Shown here: in pieces, positions 23,920-34,000 of the stretch | Layout of the letters: the number at the start of each line of letters is the position of its first letter | How positions within the stretch are numbered: position 1 is the stretch's first letter | Translations under genes and position numbers: made by a program | Assembly (NCBI RefSeq): GCF_035046485.1 | Contig: NC_085137.1 | Coordinates: forward strand, 254,284,733-254,348,732 | Direction of reading: 5' to 3' | Source: Aedes albopictus | Lineage: Eukaryota; Arthropoda; Insecta; Diptera; Culicidae | DNA length: 64,000 nt | Notes under the pieces: generated by a model | Told to the model about the DNA's origin: nothing | The model's input: only the letters and a program-made list of their open reading frames with translations | Database searches by the model: none

Positions 23920-24171
23920 CTAGCTGTGCCCGGTAAACTTTGTCTTGCCTACTGCGTTTTTTGACGTTTTGTGTTTCTAGCCAAGACCAAGTCCCCGGTC
24001 ATAATGTATGGAAAATCGATTTTCAAAAACTCTCAATTTTTCCACGTTTTCTGCCTCATAAACCTTCCGTGGGTGAAATTAACGGAACAAAACTAAAATG
24101 ACCCAAATCTGACCTTCCGTTCGCCGTTATGCGCGGTCCCACGTATGCCACTGCATTTTTATATATATATT
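23920..24171 (-). mobile_element. Short nonautonomous Helitron, copy 1
   Basis: On the minus strand the 3' end reads gacaaagtttaccgggcacagCTAG followed by T, the CTRR-T signature of Helitrons. The 5' part begins with the atatatataaaaatg run that also opens the copy at 32203. The subterminal hairpin is one base imperfect (ggcaa / ttacc). The 5' boundary is uncertain by a few bases. A degenerate array begins directly beyond the 5' end. Confidence 0.6.
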
Positions 24172-24175
24172 CAGA

Positions 24176-24620
24176 CTTCAAGAATTCTTCATGGGATTTC
24201 TTCGGAGATTACTGCTGTGATTGCTCAAAGAATCCCTCCAGAGTTCTATCAATAAATTTCTCTACGGATTGTTTTCAGGGAGCCCTCAATTAATTTCTCC
24301 AGAGATTCCCCAACGAATTTCTCCAGAGGTTGCTCAAATGTTTTCAGTCAAAGAATTCCTCCAGGGATTTTTCAACAAATATCTCTAGGAAATTCATCAG
24401 ATTTCTCAGAGATTTGTCTACAGATACTTCCAGTTATTCTCTCATTTACATTTCGCTAAAATTTCAAACAGAGAGTAGTTTTTTTCTATAGTTTTCTTCG
24501 AGTATTTCTTTATGGATTCATCTAACAATTTCTGCAGAGATCGAAGAGTTCCTCTTCAGAGGTTTCTCCAGGTGTCATACTAGAGATTCCTCTAGATATA
24601 GTTCCTGAGGTTCCCCCTGA
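24176..24620. repeat. Degenerate 'ttcctccagagatt' array 1
   Basis: About 440 bp of loosely repeated units built from attcctcca, gaatttct, gagatt and ccag, with a period of roughly 12-30 bp and many point changes. Same family as 29420-31600 and 50200-50790. Non-coding. Confidence 0.65.
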
Positions 24621-26579
24621 TGCAGATACGGAACTATTTTGGACAAATTCGCAGTATTTTCCCATAGTTTTTATGAGGTGGCCCTAATAAAACAATCGTT
24701 TTATCTTTTTTTGCTTCAAATTTCTCATATCAAAGTCGTCAAAGTACTACTTTTAGAGCTTTCAAAAATGCACATTTTCGTGCGCGGAGTATATTGCTTC
24801 GTCATTCTGTTCAAAAGATATTGAAGATTTTCTGGAAAAAATAAGGCACCTGTCATTGATATTTTTATAACAGAACTAGAACTAAATTGGTTAGAAGACA
24901 GCCTGAAAAACGCTGAGACATGGCTGTACTTCTGCTTCTTGTCAGCATTCAAGGCAAAATATATTTTTTTATGTTTGCCTTAATCAGTAATATCGCCTTT
25001 GGAATAGAGAGAAAGCCAGAAATTCGTTTTTTCTAGAACCACCTTAAGCTAATTCAGAGAAATATCTGTAGATCGGTCAATTTTAAAGCTACATAAAAAC
25101 TGTCATCAGCGAACTTCCAATTTCTTTGAAAATATGGACCACCCTAATTATTATATACATTGGAAAAGAGCCCTATTGTTATGAACAACTTTGTAGAAGA
25201 CCACATTTGTCTCAAAAATCATGTGAATGCATGTTTCCTCGTATAAATCTGGGTTCTGGACCACTGTGCGTTGTTTTCATTAAACAATCGGGATTGAGGT
25301 TATTTTTGGAATCCTGATTATTGTAAAATCTGAATCTTCGCTATAAATGATCTATCCGAAATTTAGTTTTTGATGCCAAGGAGTAATGTTATGTTTGTAA
25401 TTTATGTTTTCTATAGAATGCATTTGAAGTTTTTATGAGATTTTTTATTCTTTGGACAAGCTGTCATTTTATCAATTTATTCACTGAAATTTAAACTGTT
25501 TTGTTTATTTCACTTTATTTCACTGCAATAAAATAGTGTTACACTTGGAAAAATGCACTCCTTCGATTACGCTTTACAAAATGCAATACTCTGACTGCTA
25601 AAAACCTCGTTTTCGCTATAAATTTAAAAGGGAGTTCCAGAATTTTCTTCTAACTATGCTAATTGTTGTAGGCTCAAATTCCTTCACAACGACATCAATA
25701 CTGTTTCGCAAACATGATTTTCATGATTTGTTACCAAAAATTAATCTTCTAGAAAGCCCCAGAACCCTGCATTTCTAAATCCGGCCCTGTGCTTATCTTG
25801 TTACACTGATTACTACGTTCTCACAGGTTTATCACAGATACTGGAAAATTATCTCACATGTGTCTTTTTCAATTTTATGTCGAATATCTGAGAAAAAAGT
25901 TCGTTATTGTTAATAACACCAGTTGTGTTCAGAATTCATTAAATTTTCATGTCGCACTACATACATGCCGTTTATTGCCGTTGATACAATTGAATTGCAA
26001 TTCACTTTCAAATTCGATACATACCGTACATGTGGCCGACGATGAATTCAACACGCTTTTCCCATGGGTAACTCATTTTGATTTTGGTATTAATTTAGGT
26101 TCTACTTGAACTAACTGCGAAGAGAACGAGAAAAATTTCCATTAGATTTCGAATCCTTTGATCCTTTTTCGTTGCACACAAATTCAACACCAAAATCCAA
26201 CACAACAAAATCAGTCTTCTGTTAGCAGCAACAATATTGAAATATTCGTCAAGTTGATTCAAATTGATCCTTTCGTTGGTATCCGGTCAGCACTTGGGCA
26301 GTGGCAGTTGGAGTTTTCAACACTTTTCAATATTGTTATTACTGGTTAGAAATGCAATTGCTGTATCCTTTAAAAAGTTCCAACACTTTGTCACACAACA
26401 GTTCCGAATTGTTCTTAGGTAAAATTTGCACAAAACAGCACCAACAGCGATGCAGCAATGTTAACGGCCAACAGTTGAAACATGCACTGAAATGCTTTAT
26501 CGCCAGTCCGGTAACACCATGAAAACCACAAGAAAAACACACACGATATACCAAGCTAGTAGAGGAAGAGGCTATTACT
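24621..26579. other. Non-coding stretch
   Basis: AT-rich, no exon, RNA gene or bounded repeat seen. Open frames of 60-83 aa have no domains. Confidence 0.4.
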
Positions 26580-26960
26580 TGTCTAAACCAACTCCCGTCG
26601 AAGACTAAAACAATCTTGAGAGTAGAGTTTTGTGGTGCTCAGTTTTAAAAACTTTCAAGCGGGCACCAAACTGATAAAAGTGGCCCCAGACGGACCCGAA
26701 ATAGGCATCGAGCGTGCCGAATGAGGGAACGATCGTGCGCGCGACCGAGTGTGCGCAGTTCCCGCGTCTGTCACAGTCGTCGTCGTCGTCGGGACGAAAG
26801 TATTCGCGCGCGCCGGGAATATCAGCTGCTGATGGTGGCGCGCGTAAATGCACACCAACAACAACAGGTGGTCGAAGGATGCTGCAACGTGACATTCAAC
26901 GGGAAATGCGAATGCAGATGTTTGTGACGTATAAAAAGCCTGTTTTGTGTTTTGAGTAAC
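26580..26960 (-). promoter_or_regulatory. CpG-rich candidate promoter/first exon on the minus strand
   Basis: From 26700 to 26880 the DNA is strikingly CpG-rich (cgcgcgcg, cgtcgtcgtcgtcg). On the minus strand it is followed by TATCAGTTTGG near 26670-26680, an arthropod-type initiator (TCAGT), then about 90 bp and a possible donor GACAA|GTAATAG near 26572-26584. This would fit an untranslated first exon of a minus-strand gene, such as the one owning the Scp-like exon 23 kb away, but nothing links the two directly. Two or three overlapping open frames here reflect GC content. Confidence 0.25.
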
Positions 26961-27073
26961 TTTACAACTATCTAAGTTTTCAGGATATTTCGCTTTAAAA
27001 GCAATACTTTACTGTTGTAAAACCTTTTAACACCGAATCTTATTTAGCATTTCCTTTAGAAACGGTTTAAGAA

Positions 27074-27742
27074 TAGTTATTTATGTCGCGAGTTGCAAAA
27101 AGTTGATTTTTTCAGCACGAGTCGTACATTTATACATTGGATAAATACGAAGAATGCTGAAAAAATCGAGTTTTGCAACGAGTTCCATACAAAATTTTAT
27201 GCAATGATTTTTTTCATAATGCAATCCATTTGAGTTGCATAATGTTCATAATGCAACCCAAATGAGTTGCATTATGAACATTATGCAACTATTTTTCATT
27301 ATGTAACTCATTTCAGTTGCATAATGAACCAGTTCGAAAAAAAATACTATTATGATACCGAGTTATATAAAATAGAAATTATGATACTGAATTGCATAAA
27401 TGTCTTTTATGCAGTTCAGTATCATAATTTCTATTTTATATAACTCATTTTGGTATCATAATGGACATTTTTTCCGAACTGGTTCATTATGCAACTTAAA
27501 TGAGTTGCATAATGAAAAATAGTTGCATAATGTTCATAATGCAACTCATTTGGGTTGCAATTATGAATATTATGCAACTCAAATGAGTTGTATAATGAAA
27601 AATAAAATTTTGTATGGAACTCGTTGCAAAACTCGATTTTTTCAGCACTCTTCGTATTTATCCAACTCGGCAAGCCTCGTTGGATAAATGTACGACTCGT
27701 GCTGAAAAAATAAACTTTTTGCAACTCGTTACATAAATAACT
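27074..27742. repeat. 670-bp giant palindrome
   Basis: Left arm 27074-27400 and right arm 27405-27742 are inverted copies around a 4-nt centre (gcataaa tgtc ttttatgc). From outside inwards the arms hold: tagttatttatg, gagttgcaaaaagt, ttttttcagcac, acgaagagtgctgaaaaaatcg, then many ttgcataatg/cattatgcaa words, then gaaccagttcg, and finally the tatcataatttctattttat core. It is non-coding. The 153-aa minus frame at 27431-27892 is produced by the repeat itself. Confidence 0.8.
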
Positions 27743-27951
27743 AGTATGGAACTCGTTGCGAAACTCGATTTTTTCAGCACTCTTCGTATTTATCCAACTT
27801 GGCAAGCCTCGTTGGATAAATGTACGACTGACTGAAAAAATCAACTTTTTGCAACTCGTTACATAAATAACTATTAAGACGCTATTAAACACTTTTTTTG
27901 CAATTGAGTATCATAATTTTAATTTTATCCTTACTCATTTTGGTATCATAA
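27743..27951. repeat. Tandem partial copy of the palindrome arm
   Basis: 27748-27872 repeats the outer right arm (27601-27742: ggaactcgttgc, ctcgattttttcagcac, tcttcgtatttatccaac, caactcgttacataaataact) in the same orientation, with one deletion. It runs on into the tatcataattt/attttggtatcata segment, where the next element is inserted. Confidence 0.7.
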
Positions 27952-28442
27952 CACAGCGTAACAAAAATTAACTTTTGGTCTGTCTCAAGAGCAAACTTAT
28001 GTGTCTCTGACAGATTTTGGGCCGCTGAATCCGAATCCGGGCTCAGATTTGCTCCAACACGTCACAATTTTGAGCTATACCTTAATTTATAGGACAAAAT
28101 ATGTGATTTTGGGCTTTTTTGACTGCAAGCCATAAGGCATGGAAATATTTTTTTCAACCAATCAAAGGATAAATTAGTCAATTAACATCTAGATTAACGA
28201 CTCAAGCAAAATATTTCGTTTTACCAAATCGAATTTGATAGTTTTAAGCGATTTATTTTAGGTACGATATTTCCCATACAAGTCACTCTCCAAAAGTTGC
28301 ATGCAAGTTTTCATGTAAATTGAGGTATAGCTCAAAATTGTGACGTGTTGGAGCAAATCTGAGCCCGGATTCGAATTCAGCGGCCCAAAATCCTTCGGAG
28401 ACACATAAGTTTGCTCTTGAGACAAAAAAATGTTGCGCTGTG
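27952..28442. mobile_element. 491-bp Tourist/Harbinger-like MITE
   Basis: Termini CACAGCG and CGCTGTG are flanked by TAA on both sides (27949-27951 and 28443-28445), the 3-bp target duplication of PIF/Harbinger elements. Inverted arms of about 135 bp share tctcaagagcaaacttatgtg, ttttgggccgctgaat, gggctcagatttgctcc and acacgtcacaattttgagc. The empty site tcataatgg is preserved in the paralogous palindrome at 27454-27465, confirming the boundaries. The 64- and 77-aa minus frames are incidental. Confidence 0.85.
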
Positions 28443-28445
28443 TAA

Positions 28446-28530
28446 TGACCAACTTTTCCGCCCTGGTTCATTATGCAACTGAAATGAGTTCTACATGTAA
28501 TGAAAAATGGTTGCATAAATGGGTTCTATC
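28446..28530. repeat. Continuation of the palindrome family after the MITE
   Basis: aatgaccaacttttccgccctggttcattatgcaactg parallels 27459-27497 of the giant palindrome, showing that the host repeat of the MITE resumes here; it fades by about 28530. Confidence 0.65.
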
Positions 28531-29168
28531 CAGCTTTTTACGCTGTTGTGAGGGGTGATCCATTTTTGACAAATCTTGGCGACAGCCCTTGCAGCATCAC
28601 AGCATCCTAAAATTTCAGTTCACTGCTCCAGAATTGTCAAAAATTTTCACCCTGTTTGTTTTCAAAGCTAGTGTTTAAGTAGAAACCTTCATTATGATTA
28701 AAAATTTCTTTCTTTTTAGGTTTGAAATCATTGTCCATGAAGAAACCTTTGTTATGAGTACATTATAAACCAGCACCAAACCTGGTACCATTCGGAACGT
28801 GATTCGAAACATTACTCATTAGTTCCGAAGGGCTCCCCTACGATCAAATTTGGGTTTCAAGGCACATTCCTGTAAACCCCTTGATCTGATGAAATTGGCG
28901 GATTTCAGGCCATATGTGAAAACGGGTTAACACCTCTGACAAATAAGAATGTCGTTGGGCAATCTTTATTCTTGATGGATATTGGCCATCACAAACTATC
29001 AATTTTTGGCTCTATCTGTGCAGTTTGTGTCTGCCAGTTTAGAATCCGGATATTTCGGTTCCATTGCTGTTAGAACAACCCATAGAGAATTTAGTTTTTG
29101 AGTTACGGATCAGAGGCCTAACCCCTTGGGTCAGGAGGTTCGACGACGAATGCCGGTTGATATAGGTG
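28531..29168. other. Non-coding stretch
   Basis: No exon, RNA gene or bounded repeat recognised. Confidence 0.4.
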
Positions 29169-29419
29169 CATTGGCGTAGCTAGGGGGGGTTCCAGGGGTG
29201 CCCGGCACCCCCTAGAACAAATTTGGCACCCCCTAGAATTTTTCCTTGACTGGCACCTAAAATTTAAAACTTCACACAATAATTCCAATATTGATGGCAC
29301 ATTTAAACAAAACATAAACAAACCTATAATTACTTATACAACTGTTGTACGTGTTGCCGTTTTGGATATTGGTAAGAACAATGAACAGACTTCTATATTT
29401 ATTCAATGATTTCTCTATG

Positions 29420-31610
29420 CCTCCTTTATGGATTCCTCCCGATATTTCTTCAATAAACTTTCCTTAGGATTCTGCTTCCTGATGGGGTTGTACATACAAG
29501 AAATGTCTGCAGAGATTGATCAAGCAATTTCTCCGGTGATTCTTCTAGGAATTCCTTCAGAGATTCTTCCAGAAATTTCTCATGGAATTCCTCCAGGAGG
29601 TTATATTGGCCTTCCTCCGGTAATTGTGGCTAGAACTCCTCAAGCAACTCCAGCTAAGATTCTTCCAGCAATTCCTACTGGGAATTCTACTAGGGAAGTT
29701 CTTCTGGAAATTCTTCAGGAAAATCTCTCTGTGATTTATCTAAAAATCCCTTCGGTGATTCTTCCAGAGATTTCTTCAAGGATTTATCCTCTAGAAATAC
29801 CACAAGGGATTTCCCCAAGAACTTCTATTGACCTTGTTCCATGAATTCCAGCTGGAACTCTTCAAGCGATCCCCTTTAAAACTCCTTCAGAAATACTTCT
29901 AAAGATTTCTTCTGGCATTTTTCCTGTGATTTCTCCTGCGATTCCATTAGGGATTCCTCCAGTATACTTCTACCGATTATTTCAAGGAGAACTGTAGGTA
30001 TTCCTCCAGGCATTTGTTAGAGGATCTTCTTTTAGGATACCCCGACATCCCTGGTTCAAGGATTTCTCTAGAAATTACTTCTATGATACCTCTCGGAATT
30101 CTGGGAATTCCTCCAGATATTTCAGCTGGGATTCCTCAAGCAATTTCTGCGGTTCTTCCAGCTATTCTTCTTCCAGAAATTCTAACCGTAGTACTTCAGA
30201 AATTATGCTACGGATTCTTCTAGAGCTTTCTCCTGGCTTTTCTGCAGGGATCTTACCAAAGAATCTTCCTGGAATTCATGCAGACATTCTTTTGGTTGTT
30301 CTGCCAGGGATTTCTCTAAAAACTCATCCAGGAATTCCTCAAGAAATTTTATCCAAAGATTTCTCCAGAAATTCCTCATGGAATTCCTTCAGAAACTCCG
30401 TTTGGCCTTCCTCCAAGAATATCTGAAACAACTCCTCCTGTGGTTCTACCAGCAATTTCTCCAGAAGTTCTTACTATGATATGGCCAGAAATTCTTCTAG
30501 AGATTCCTATATGAATTTATCCTAGCATAGTGGCGGCTGGAATATATCGGATAAATCTTTCTGAGAATCCTTCATATATTCCTTATATTCCTCCTGCGAT
30601 TCCTTTACATATTCTTCCAGAATACCTCTACCGGTTCTAGCAGACTTCTCTAGGTATTCCAAGGATTTTTCTTTAGATTCCCCCCATGCATTCCTGATGA
30701 GGTTTCTCTAGAAATTTCTCCAGCAGTTTCTGCTGAGATTTCTACAATGATACATCTCAGAATCCTTCTAAGAATACCTCCTGAGATTTTTTTTTTGGGA
30801 TTTGTTCAGAAGCTCTCCGGTGATTCCTCCAGGAAATTTAATCCAAGATATTTTATCCAAAAATTCGCTCATAATTTTCTCATAGATTTTCTCCCATGAA
30901 CTCCTCTTTGCCTTCCACCAGGAATTTCAGCTGGATTTCTCAAGCTATTTCTGCTGTAATTCATTCAGCAATTCCTCCTTGGACTCCTCCAGAAATTCTT
31001 ACTATAATACATCCCGGAATATCTCTAGGGATTCTTATATGTATTTTTCCAGGGATTCCTTCAAAAATTTGCTGGGATTTTTCAAGGAAATCTTACTAGG
31101 AGCCTTGCAGAAGTACCTTCGGTGTTTATTCCTGGAAATCCTAAAGGTTTTTTTTTTCCTGAGATTTCTCCAAATATTTCTCATTAGATTCCTCCAGGAA
31201 CTCTTCTTGACTTTCATCCAGGAATTCCTCCTGGGATTCTAAAGCGATTTCTGCTGCTTCCAATGTTTCAGGCATGCCTCCTAGGTCTCCTCCAGGAATT
31301 CTCACTGTGATACCTGCAAAAATCCCTTTACGGATTTCTCCAGGCATTCTTGCTGGGATTCTTCTAGGGTTTTTCAGGGATTTTTCTAAATACTCATCTG
31401 AGAATTCCTCTTGAGTTTTTAATCATGGATTACTCTAAAAACTAATCATGGGATTACTTCTAGTACTCTGTTGGACTTCTTCAAAAAAATCCAGCTGAAG
31501 GAATCCCAACAAAAATCTCTGTAGGAATTCCTTTACGAATTTCGAGAATAGTTGGAATTCCAGCGAAATCCTAGGAGGTATTACTAGACAAATCTCTAGT
31601 GAAATCCTAT
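29420..31610. repeat. Degenerate 'ttcctccagaaatttct' array 2
   Basis: About 2.2 kb of imperfectly repeated units (attcctccagg, aatttcttc, gggatttctcc, gaaattcc). There is no fixed register, but one strand is consistently pyrimidine-rich and stop-poor. Translation gives runs such as GIPSEILPEI and LPEISSRI. These hydrophobic Ile/Pro/Leu frames (for example 29428-29844, 138 aa) are a by-product of the repeat and not genes. Confidence 0.8.
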
Positions 31611-31693
31611 AGGAATGAACGGGAAAAACTTATTGATTAGAAGTCACCGTATGTTGCTATTTGACAAATTGAGAGATGAATTTGTAAAAAAAC

Positions 31694-31740
31694 ACGTTCT
31701 GGTAGGATTCGAACCCACGCCTTCGTATTCGCTAGAACAT
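31694..31740 (-). repeat. tRNA-like fragment
   Basis: On the minus strand: gttctagcgaatac, then ggcgtgggttcgaatcctac, then cagaacg. This is an anticodon arm with the loop CTAGCGA and a T arm with an RNA polymerase III B box (GGTTCGAATCC). The 5' half is missing. It shares its anticodon loop and T-arm layout with the tRNA-like sequences at 33341-33399 and 33532-33603. Confidence 0.5.
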
Positions 31741-31989
31741 TTCTTTGAGAGTTCCTTCGGCATGTTTTTTTTTTCGAAAATTTCTGTGGTAGTTTTTAAT
31801 CAGCAATTTCTTTGGTTTTTTTTTCTATAATTTCAATGGCTATTCCTCTGAATTTATTTCAGCAATTTCTTTTTCAGTTATTTTGCAACTTTCTCAGGCA
31901 ATTTTATCGTGATTACTTTTGTTATTCTCTATGATTCAGTTGTATTTATATATATTGCTTCCGAAAATTGCTGAACTGGAAATACAGAA

Positions 31990-33240
31990 ATTCTCAACTG
32001 GACTTGCTCTAAAAAATCCTTAAAATTCACGAAAACCTTCCTGACAAATTCCCAAAGCAATTGTCAGAAAAAATTCATCAAAATAACCTTAGAACTTTCA
32101 AAGTAGTTGCCAAAAGAATTCATATAAGAATCACCAGAGAAATTCCGGAAGGCTTTTTAAAGAAATTGGCCAAATCCAATCTCAAAATAAATTGCCGAAA
32201 TATCTATATATATAAAAATGAGTTTAACTTCCCTTTGAGGCAACAAAAGTCACGAACGGCTGAACCGATCAGAATGAATCTTGCATGGTTAGATTCGTAT
32301 TCATGGTGGCTGTGTTTATATGTAAAAAAAGGTAGGAAAATGAACTAAAAATATAATAAAATAGACAAAATGCTGATTTTTTATGACCTGGGAAGGAAAT
32401 CAGCACGATCGAATTGAAACCAATCTAGAGTGCGGTGCTATTTTGAGCTCAACAGTTGCCAAACCACCACAAGACGGCAAGACAAAGTTTGCCGGGACAG
32501 CTAGTATTCTTTAAAAATTTACACAAACATTTCCAAAAAAAAATCGAAGAAATTCTCAAAGAATTTTCCAAAATCATCAAAGGAATTTCTGAACAAAATT
32601 TAGAAAGAATTCCAAAAGTGATTGCAGTGACAGATTTTTTAAAGAACCGCCAGAGATTTTTTTCAAAGAAATTCCCAAAGGAAATCTCTAAGAAAATTGC
32701 CCAATCAATTTCCAAAGAAATTACCGAAGAAGTTAAAGTAATATTAAAAGTTTCCAAAATTTCAAAAGGATTTGCTTATAAAATTCCCAAATAAATGTTC
32801 AATGCAAGTAACATCGGAAATGCCCAAAATGTTCTGAAATCATCTGCTGCAGGAATTCCTTACATAATTACTGAAGAAATTGTCTAAAGAATTTCTATTT
32901 AAATTTTAGAAGCGATTTATAAAAGAACTTCCGAAGGAGTTTTCAAAAGAATTGGTGAAGAAATACCTAGCATGGATAATGAAATTCCAAAAAATCAACG
33001 AAAATCGGAAAAAAAGTAGAATGACTTGCCGAATACATTGTGAGGAAGTTCACAGAGTCAATGTTGAATGAATCACCAAAGGCTTCACTAAAATAATTTC
33101 CAAAGGAATTGCCTGAAGAGAAATTAGATAATTTGAAAAAGCAATTATCAATAGAATTGTTGACATTACCAAAACATCGCTTGAAAGACTACTAAAAATT
33201 GGCGAAGAAACTCCCGAGAAAACATTTCAAAGGATTTGCT
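31990..33240. repeat. Degenerate 'aaagaaattccgaagg' array 3
   Basis: The same vocabulary as array 2 but on the opposite strand (agaaattcc, aaaggaattgcc, ccaaagaaatt). It is interrupted by the Helitron at 32203-32504 and continues after the tRNA-like palindrome at 33735-33995. The 102- and 112-aa frames at 32449-32794 are by-products. Confidence 0.7.
32203..32504 (+). mobile_element. 302-bp nonautonomous Helitron, copy 2
   Basis: All hallmarks of a Helitron are visible. It starts TCTATATATATAAAAATG and ends gggacagCTAG. It lies between a host A (32202) and a host T (32505). A 6-bp hairpin (cggcaa...ttgccg) sits 9 nt before the CTAG end. The interior (cgaacggctgaaccgatcag, aatgaatcttgcatgg) has no Rep/helicase coding, so replication would need an autonomous partner. 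It sits inside degenerate array 3. Confidence 0.85.
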
Positions 33241-33340
33241 AATGAAGTAAAGAAAAACAAATAAACTATGAAATTCAAATAACTCAACGTACATATGTAC
33301 AGATGGGTAAATTATTGGTTAAATTGGGAAAAAATCCACA

Positions 33341-33399
33341 GCTCAGGTGAGATTTGAACTCACGACCCTTATTCGCTAGACAAGTGCTATACCAACTAA
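33341..33399 (-). repeat. tRNA-like sequence in the left arm (5' truncated)
   Basis: Inverted duplicate of the right-arm tRNA-like sequence. It keeps the acceptor 3' strand, T arm (one change: gagatttg for gaggtttg, read on the plus strand), anticodon arm with AGC and half of the D arm. The acceptor 5' strand is lost, so it cannot form a complete tRNA. Confidence 0.55.
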
Positions 33400-33531
33400 T
33401 AAACAAATCGCTTTCGCTCTTCGTACATATGTACAACAGAGATGGTTATATTTGCGGTTTAGGGGAAGATGATATAGATCGATGAGATTAGAATTGAACC
33501 TTATGACAACTAAGTTGTCGGGTCATTAATT

Positions 33532-33603
33532 GGCTCGGTAGCTTAGTTGGTAAAGCACTTGTCTAGCGAATAAGGGTCGTGAGTTCAAACCTCACCTGAG
33601 CTG
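33532..33603 (+). tRNA. tRNA-like gene or SINE head, anticodon AGC (Ala-like)
   Basis: It folds as a full cloverleaf. Acceptor GGCTCGG pairs with CTGAGCT (two G-U pairs); D arm GCTT/AAGC; anticodon stem CTTGT/ATAAG with loop CTAGCGA (anticodon AGC); variable loop GGTC; T arm GTGAG-TTCAAAC-CTCAC; discriminator G. Internal promoter boxes are fair (A box TAGCTTAGTTGG; B box AGTTCAAACCT, off consensus). Because it sits at the inner end of a palindromic repeat and relatives occur nearby, a tRNA-derived repeat is more likely than a working tRNA-Ala gene. Confidence 0.45.
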
Positions 33604-33734
33604 TGGATTTTTTCCCAATTTAACCAATAATTTACCCATCTGTACATATGTACGTTGAGTTATTTGAATTTCATAATTTGACCACACGGATTGGTATTAC
33701 CGAAAAAAAAATTTGCACTTCAAGTGAGTCGACA

Positions 33735-34000
33735 AATACACTGCTAGTGGAATTGCCAAAGAAATTTTCAAAGTAATTTCCGATGAAATTTTCAAAGGAT
33801 GCGTAAAAGGTGTTCAGTATCAAATTCTAGACATATAAATTCCTAAGGGAATTGCCGAAGAAATTTGCCGAATTCAAAGGAATTACCGAGAGATTTCATA
33901 AAGAAGTCTTAATTCAAATGAATTGCAAAACAATTTCCAAATAAGTTGCCGGGAATATTCCCTGAGGAATAACCGAAACAATGTTTTGCCGAAAACACAA
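33735..34000. repeat. Degenerate array 3, continued
   Basis: Same aaattgccaaagaaattttc-type units as before the palindrome, showing that the palindrome was inserted into the array. Confidence 0.6.

Larger units (their letters stand above)
33269..33673. mobile_element. Palindrome with a tRNA-like gene in each arm
   Basis: Left arm 33267-33399 and right arm 33543-33675 are inverted copies of 133 bp with about two mismatches, separated by a 143-bp spacer. The outer part is tgaaattcaaataactcaac and gtacatatgtac; the inner part is a tRNA-like sequence pointing outwards on both arms. TA borders both ends (33267-33268 and 33674-33675). It lies inside degenerate array 3. Either a TA-specific foldback element captured a tRNA-like sequence, or a tRNA pseudogene was duplicated in inverted form. 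Confidence 0.75.

Noticed and set aside
26605..26959. Four overlapping 68-96-aa frames on both strands
   Set aside because: Open because of high GC content and cgtcgtcgtcg repeats; no conserved domain.
27431..27892. 153-aa minus-strand frame, one of the longest outside the retroelements
   Set aside because: It runs along the giant palindrome and its tandem copy and repeats the same peptide twice (FIQRGLPSWINTKSAEKIEF).
29428..30426. Three open frames of 69-138 aa rich in Ile, Pro, Leu and Ser
   Set aside because: They are translations of the degenerate ttcctccag array; similar frames appear wherever the array is stop-poor, and no signal, domain or start context is shared.
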